DNA of 59,251 nt from Bacillus sp. AFS059628. Lineage in GTDB: Bacteria; Bacillota; Bacilli; Bacillales; Bacillaceae_G. The notes beneath the pieces are model-generated. The model was not told the DNA's origin. It saw only the letters and a list, made by a program, of their open reading frames with translations, and did no database searches. Shown one piece after another: positions 55,657 through 59,251 of the stretch. Location of the stretch: contig NZ_NVEC01000080.1 in the NCBI RefSeq assembly GCF_002571225.1, forward strand, positions 10,271 through 69,521. The letters run 5' to 3'. The number at the start of each line of letters is the position of its first letter. The first letter of the stretch is position 1. The position numbers and the translations under genes were made by a program.

Positions 55657-56707
55657 TTATACCCTCCATCCGCGCCAATACAAGACGAACTTCAAAATAA
55701 GAGATATCCTCTCCAACCGCTTGTTTCAACTCACGCAACTTACGTGTTTGTAATGTATCAATTACTCTTGTTACTTTATCTATTTTGTCTTTTTCCATAA
55801 ACATCTCGATAGAAAAGTCTCTCTCTCGCAAAGCAATTTCAACAAAATGATCTTCTATCGTTGCAACCTTTAAATTTCTAATTGTAGCTATTTCTTCTAA
55901 AGAGCGCCCTTGCCTCCAAAAATTATATGTTTTTTTCGTTGATAAACTAAATAATTCAGCTCTCTCATTTGGATAAGAAATAATCTCAGCTAATAATGGA
56001 AATTCATTTTCTTTATCTCGAACTTCTTGTATAAGGAAATGAATTGTACCCCAAAATAAAAAGTACACCCTGAATATATCTTGTTTCGTAATTTCCGCTA
56101 ACTGCTGTAATGTACAACCGATACGTTCATATCCTGTTAATCTATATGTTACAATCGTCGCTTCTACCACATCACATTTCCCTAAAAGATTATGTATTTC
56201 TTCCCATAATCTTTTCGCTAATTCACTTCGCCTATACGGCATACCTGTTAAAAAGCGTTTCACCCACACCATTATTTCTGTATCTTGTTGAATAGGAATA
56301 AACTTCGTATTATTCTGTTGTAAATTAGATATAGTTTGAATAATTAAAGATAATCTTTTCCAAAACGTTTCACCTAATTCACCATAGTGCAAACCATGTA
56401 AATGCGCTGGAAAAGGATACACTTCCGCCCATGTATGTAACTGCCTTTTACCTTTAGGTGTTAACCAATATGTATTTTCATGTATTTCTTGAATCAAATC
56501 TGCTTGCAATAACTTTGCAACTTCACGGTCATACTCAGCTCTATTTAACGATTTATATATTCCAAACAAAAAAGAAATTCGAAACATATTTCCATCTTGT
56601 AACGTTTGCGAAGAACGTTTTCCCTTTAATAAATAATAAATAGAAGAAACGGTCCTTTCACCATTCAATTGTTTTAAACAATACAATAAAGTATATTGTA
56701 GTTGCAT
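55646..56707 (-). CDS. ypbB: Helicase-associated helix-turn-helix protein YpbB
   Basis: A 353-aa soluble helical protein. Near the C-terminus there is a helix-turn-helix of the HTH_40 type (TYNFWRQGRSLEEIATIRNLKV), found fused to some RecQ helicases. Here it lies on a separate gene that overlaps recQ by 11 bases, suggesting that YpbB works with RecQ; this is inference. The ATG at 56707 follows GGTGGAAG. Order ypbB-recQ-ypbD-ypbE-ypbG matches B. subtilis. Confidence 0.85.
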   Translation of the reverse strand: MQLQYTLLYCLKQLNGERTVSSIYYLLKGKRSSQTLQDGNMFRISFLFGIYKSLNRAEYDREVAKLLQADLIQEIHENTYWLTPKGKRQLHTWAEVYPFPAHLHGLHYGELGETFWKRLSLIIQTISNLQQNNTKFIPIQQDTEIMVWVKRFLTGMPYRRSELAKRLWEEIHNLLGKCDVVEATIVTYRLTGYERIGCTLQQLAEITKQDIFRVYFLFWGTIHFLIQEVRDKENEFPLLAEIISYPNERAELFSLSTKKTYNFWRQGRSLEEIATIRNLKVATIEDHFVEIALRERDFSIEMFMEKDKIDKVTRVIDTLQTRKLRELKQAVGEDISYFEVRLVLARMEGINET

Positions 56708-56875
56708 TACCGCTTCCACCCTTCAATCTAACTTAAATGCTTTTTGATACAATACCATCTACCCTTATTCATAAAACTTATCATATTGGTACTATATACT
56801 TGTATATATTCTATTGTACCAAACGAAATAACATTTACGTATTTTGAAATTCTTATGACATAATGTAAAAATTAG

Positions 56876-56904
56876 TTGACACTCTAATTGATAAGCATTA
56901 TCAT
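56876..56904 (+). promoter_or_regulatory. Upstream fer promoter overlapped by a Fur-box-like site
   Basis: Perfect TTGACA (56876-56881), a 17-base spacer and TATCAT (56899-56904). The 15-mer TGATAAGCATTATCA at 56889-56903 fits the Fur 7-1-7 box TGATAATNATTATCA at 13 of 14 fixed positions and covers the -10, so Fur with iron would block it. Tandem with the promoter at 56917. Confidence 0.65.
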
Positions 56905-56916
56905 TATAATTTTATG

Positions 56917-57251
<335 letters not shown>

Positions 57252-57268
57252 TCTTTTATTAACTTCAA

Positions 57269-57302
57269 AAAATACCCCTCAAATGAATGAGGGGTATTTT
57301 TT
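57269..57302 (+). terminator. Terminator after fer
   Basis: Perfect arms AAAATACCCCTC/GAGGGGTATTTT with an 8-base loop and T6 on the plus strand. Confidence 0.9.
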
Positions 57303-57330
57303 GTTTTCTATTTTCATTCTCCTTAATAAA

Positions 57331-57365
57331 AAAACCATTAGTAGTTCCATACTACTAATGGTTTT
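57331..57365. terminator. Bidirectional-looking terminator after ribU
   Basis: Perfect arms AAAACCATTAGTAG/CTACTAATGGTTTT with a short loop and T-rich sequence on both sides. Confidence 0.85.
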
Positions 57366-57375
57366 ATTTTACATT

Positions 57376-57954
57376 TTATGCGTTTTTCATTTTTGCAAAC
57401 ACCCATACTTTCAGGCGTGAGAATAACGCTACAAATACAATTGTCACAACAATTCCTTTAATCAAATTAAATGGTAAAATCGCTGTTACAACCGTTGTTC
57501 TTATAGCCTCGCTAGACATAGCTGGTGAATTTAAAAACCAAGTGTAAGCTGGGAATATGATGATGTAATTTAATACACTCATAATGAGTGCCATTGTAAT
57601 TGTCCCTAGCATTAATCCTGTCGTTAAACTTTTAACAGTACGATACTTTCTAAATAAGAAAGCTGCTGGTCCAATAAATAAACATCCTGCAATAAAGTTA
57701 GCAATTTCTCCAACTGGTACTCCCGTTAAACTTCCTTGAATCCCGTAATGTAAAATGTTCTTTATCGCCTCTACAATTATCCCTGCAACTGGCCCGAAAA
57801 TAATCGCAGCAATTAGAGCTGGTACATCACTAAAATCAATTTTTAAAAATGGCGGAAGCCCTGGGAATGGGAAATCCAACATCATCAGTAAATATGCAAT
57901 ACTACTTAGCATCGCTACACTCACCATCTGCACTACACTGTTTTTTTGTTTCAT
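57376..57954 (-). CDS. ribU: Riboflavin transporter substrate-binding component RibU (ECF family)
   Basis: Membrane S-component that binds riboflavin and works with a shared energy-coupling ATPase module. The 192-aa protein has about six helices. Features of the family include FLKIDFSDVPALIAAIIFGP and GIIVEAIKNILHYG, both near the N-terminal half. The start at 57954 follows AAGGAGAG. An FMN riboswitch with a terminator precedes it, which supports the substrate assignment strongly. Confidence 0.94.
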   Translation of the reverse strand: MKQKNSVVQMVSVAMLSSIAYLLMMLDFPFPGLPPFLKIDFSDVPALIAAIIFGPVAGIIVEAIKNILHYGIQGSLTGVPVGEIANFIAGCLFIGPAAFLFRKYRTVKSLTTGLMLGTITMALIMSVLNYIIIFPAYTWFLNSPAMSSEAIRTTVVTAILPFNLIKGIVVTIVFVALFSRLKVWVFAKMKNA

Positions 57955-58029
57955 CTTTCTCTCTCCTTTTCCATCGATCATCTCATGGAAAGTGGAAAGG
58001 TTCTGCTATGCCTACTTTTTCATAGAACG

Positions 58030-58058
58030 AAAAAACCCTTTGTGTTTTACACAAAGGG
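58030..58058 (-). terminator. Terminator of the FMN riboswitch expression platform
   Basis: Perfect arms CCCTTTGTG/CACAAAGGG with T6 on the minus strand, between the riboswitch and ribU. FMN binding would favour this hairpin and stop transcription. Confidence 0.85.
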
Positions 58059-58118
58059 AGAATTTAAGGCACATCAAACAGACGTTCAAATCCATATCTT
58101 TTTTGAACGCTTGAACCT

Positions 58119-58252
58119 CCATCTTCTCCCATCCAGACTATACTGTCGGCTTTGGAATCACACCAAATCCTGCCTTAACGGCTCGCGGGCTTAGAACAAA
58201 ATCACATATAGTTCATCACCGCCGGTCGGGATTTTCACCCTGCCCCGAAGAT
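58119..58252 (-). promoter_or_regulatory. FMN riboswitch (RFN element)
   Basis: The minus strand carries the RFN consensus in order: CGGGGCAGGGTGAAAATCCC, then GACCGGCGGT, AGCCCGCGAGC, GGCAGGATTTGGTG and the closing GTCTGGATGGGAGAAGATGG. This is a complete RFN aptamer. It is followed by the terminator at 58030-58058 and ribU. Confidence 0.95.
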
Positions 58253-58277
58253 AGACCGATATTCTATTTTCCATTTC

Positions 58278-58306
58278 ATTATACAACAACATGATCGTAT
58301 TGTGAA
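58278..58306 (-). promoter_or_regulatory. Sigma-A-type promoter for the ribU riboswitch transcript
   Basis: TTCACA, a 17-base spacer and a perfect TATAAT on the minus strand, about 25 bases upstream of the RFN element. Confidence 0.7.
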
Positions 58307-58500
58307 CAAAAAAATCGTAACTTATTAAAAATAAGTTATTGATTTTATATAACCAATCCATTCATTATATTTTACAATACACTCCAGATTTTTTAGTATT
58401 CGGCATTTCTCCTATGAATCCCCTAGTCATATATAATTAAAAGTGATAAGATGTTGAATTGTTAAGATAAGAACATTTTCTGGATTATGGAGGAAATGTC

Positions 58501-59187
58501 ATGAAGAAAGAAAAGAGACACTCTATTCGAGAAGCAATGAAAAAAAACTTAAGAAAAGAATACTTTTACTTAAAAAAAGAATTACTTTTCTATTGTCCAA
58601 TTGATTTAGGCACATTCTCAAGCGAGACATACTATGCTGCTTTCGATGAAGATGGCATCAGTATTTATCAGTATGATAAAAAAACAGAAAGTAAATTAAA
58701 ATTATGTGAGCGTCATCCGTGGAAGAGTTGGAATAAAGTGAAGGTGGATCATTATTTAACAACTTCTCAATTTATTTTCCAAGGGGAGCGAAACTGGATA
58801 TTATCCCTTTTCCAAAAAGGAAAAGAAGCTCAAAAAATAATCGAAGAGCATACATCTTTACAAACTGAAGTTGTTTCTCGCTCTTTCTTAAAAAAACTTC
58901 CAGGTTTTCGTTCTAATGCACCATTGAATAAATACATCGGCAGCATTTGCTACACTGCACTTATTGCATTTTTATTAAAGTGGATGATTCCATTTCAAGC
59001 ACCACAAATCGCCTTGTACTCCATTTCAATTGGTTGTATGCTTCTTGGTTTACTTTGTTTGACAATCGGTTTAATTGAACCGACCATTGTACTGTTTCGA
59101 ACAAACGAAAAAACAAGAACGAAAGTATTTTACTTATATAGCTACTTAGCTATTTCTGGATTTATATGTGTCTTTATTTTTTGGTAA
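58501..59187 (+). CDS. Unknown protein with C-terminal membrane helices
   Basis: A 228-aa protein with no family that I recognise. A charged N-terminal part of about 145 residues contains FDEDGISIYQYDKK and HPWKSWNKVKVDHYLTTSQF, which looks like a PH-like or similar soluble fold. Three hydrophobic helices follow (about 147-167, 169-193 and 210-228). GGAGG precedes the ATG. A weak promoter TTTACA...TAGTAT may lie near 58375-58405. It ends 20 bases before a possible insertion-sequence end. Confidence 0.65.
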   Translation: MKKEKRHSIREAMKKNLRKEYFYLKKELLFYCPIDLGTFSSETYYAAFDEDGISIYQYDKKTESKLKLCERHPWKSWNKVKVDHYLTTSQFIFQGERNWILSLFQKGKEAQKIIEEHTSLQTEVVSRSFLKKLPGFRSNAPLNKYIGSICYTALIAFLLKWMIPFQAPQIALYSISIGCMLLGLLCLTIGLIEPTIVLFRTNEKTRTKVFYLYSYLAISGFICVFIFW

Positions 59188-59207
59188 AAAAAGAGCTAGT
59201 TGTTGAT

Positions 59208-59251
59208 GAACTGCACCCCAATTGGTAGACACAGTCTAACAATTGGGGGTG
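59208..59251 (+). mobile_element. Possible end of an insertion sequence (IS3/IS150-type inverted repeat), cut by the window edge
   Basis: TGAACTGCACCCCAATTGG and the following TAGACA resemble the terminal repeat of IS150-type elements. The next bases, GTCTAACAATTGGGGGTG, are nearly its reverse complement, so a hairpin with about 17-base arms forms around ACA. No transposase is visible before the window stops. It could also act as a terminator for the gene ending at 59187. Confidence 0.4.

Overview
The window is a 59 kb piece of chromosome from a low-GC, spore-forming Firmicute. It is almost certainly a member of the Bacillus cereus group. Gene order follows, with gaps, the Bacillus subtilis segment from ypoC/nth/dnaD through bshA, qcrABC, aroFB, hepS-menG-hepT, hbs, spoIVA, gpsA, der, cmk and gudB to recQ and fer. 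The proteins read as cereus-group orthologues, and two short dispersed repeats of a cereus-like type are present. No rRNA, tRNA, CRISPR array or prophage was seen. The right edge may carry the end of an insertion sequence. Almost all genes lie on the minus strand.

Layout, left to right. 1-6951: ypoC (cut by the edge), nth, dnaD, aspB, ypmB, ypmA and dinG. 7043-9381: the pantothenate operon panB-panC-panD behind a leader with an attenuator-like hairpin. 9570-9959: a plus-strand secreted cupredoxin. 9986-15540: birA, cca, bshA, bshB1, mgsA, dapB and a MazG-type pyrophosphohydrolase, tightly packed. 15623-20640: a plus-strand YitT-family gene whose predicted leader holds a repeat element, then a uracil-DNA-glycosylase-like gene, a YugP-type protease, ypjB, a DUF1461-type gene and ypjA. 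20643-25557: the menaquinol:cytochrome c reductase genes qcrABC, ypiF, ypiB and the TPR gene ypiA. 25622-33285: hisC, aroB, aroF, ndk, hepT, menG, hepS and folE. 33357-41721: hbs, spoIVA, yphF, yphE, spoVIF, gpsA, der, the YIEGIA pair, yphA and ypzI. 42013-45564: fni, ypfD, cmk and ypfB. 45745-50529: ansA, ypdA, an amidase with two small membrane-protein genes, and glutamate dehydrogenase with two cre-like sites. 50642-56707: mecB, a MerR-type regulator, a phosphoesterase, a LysM protein, a CPBP protease, recQ and ypbB. 56876-59251: ferredoxin with a Fur-box-like promoter, ribU under an FMN riboswitch, an unknown membrane protein and the possible IS end.

Several genes work together. bshA, bshB1 and ypdA cover two bacillithiol synthesis steps and bacillithiol disulfide recycling, with mgsA beside them. 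hepS, hepT, menG, aroF and aroB feed menaquinone, which QcrABC oxidises. spoIVA, spoVIF, the yphB-like gene and ypjB are sporulation genes.

The most unusual spot is 47.8-49.0 kb. A 78-aa membrane protein is preceded by an extended -10 promoter overlapped by two SOS (LexA/DinR)-like boxes. It is followed by a stand-alone amidase and preceded by a gene with coiled-coil-plus-membrane (XhlA-like) architecture. Together they resemble a small lysis module outside any prophage. Other points of note are the repeat elements in two predicted leaders, two unannotated mini-ORFs, and a palindrome in the ypfD leader. All calls come from reading the sequence; no database search was run.
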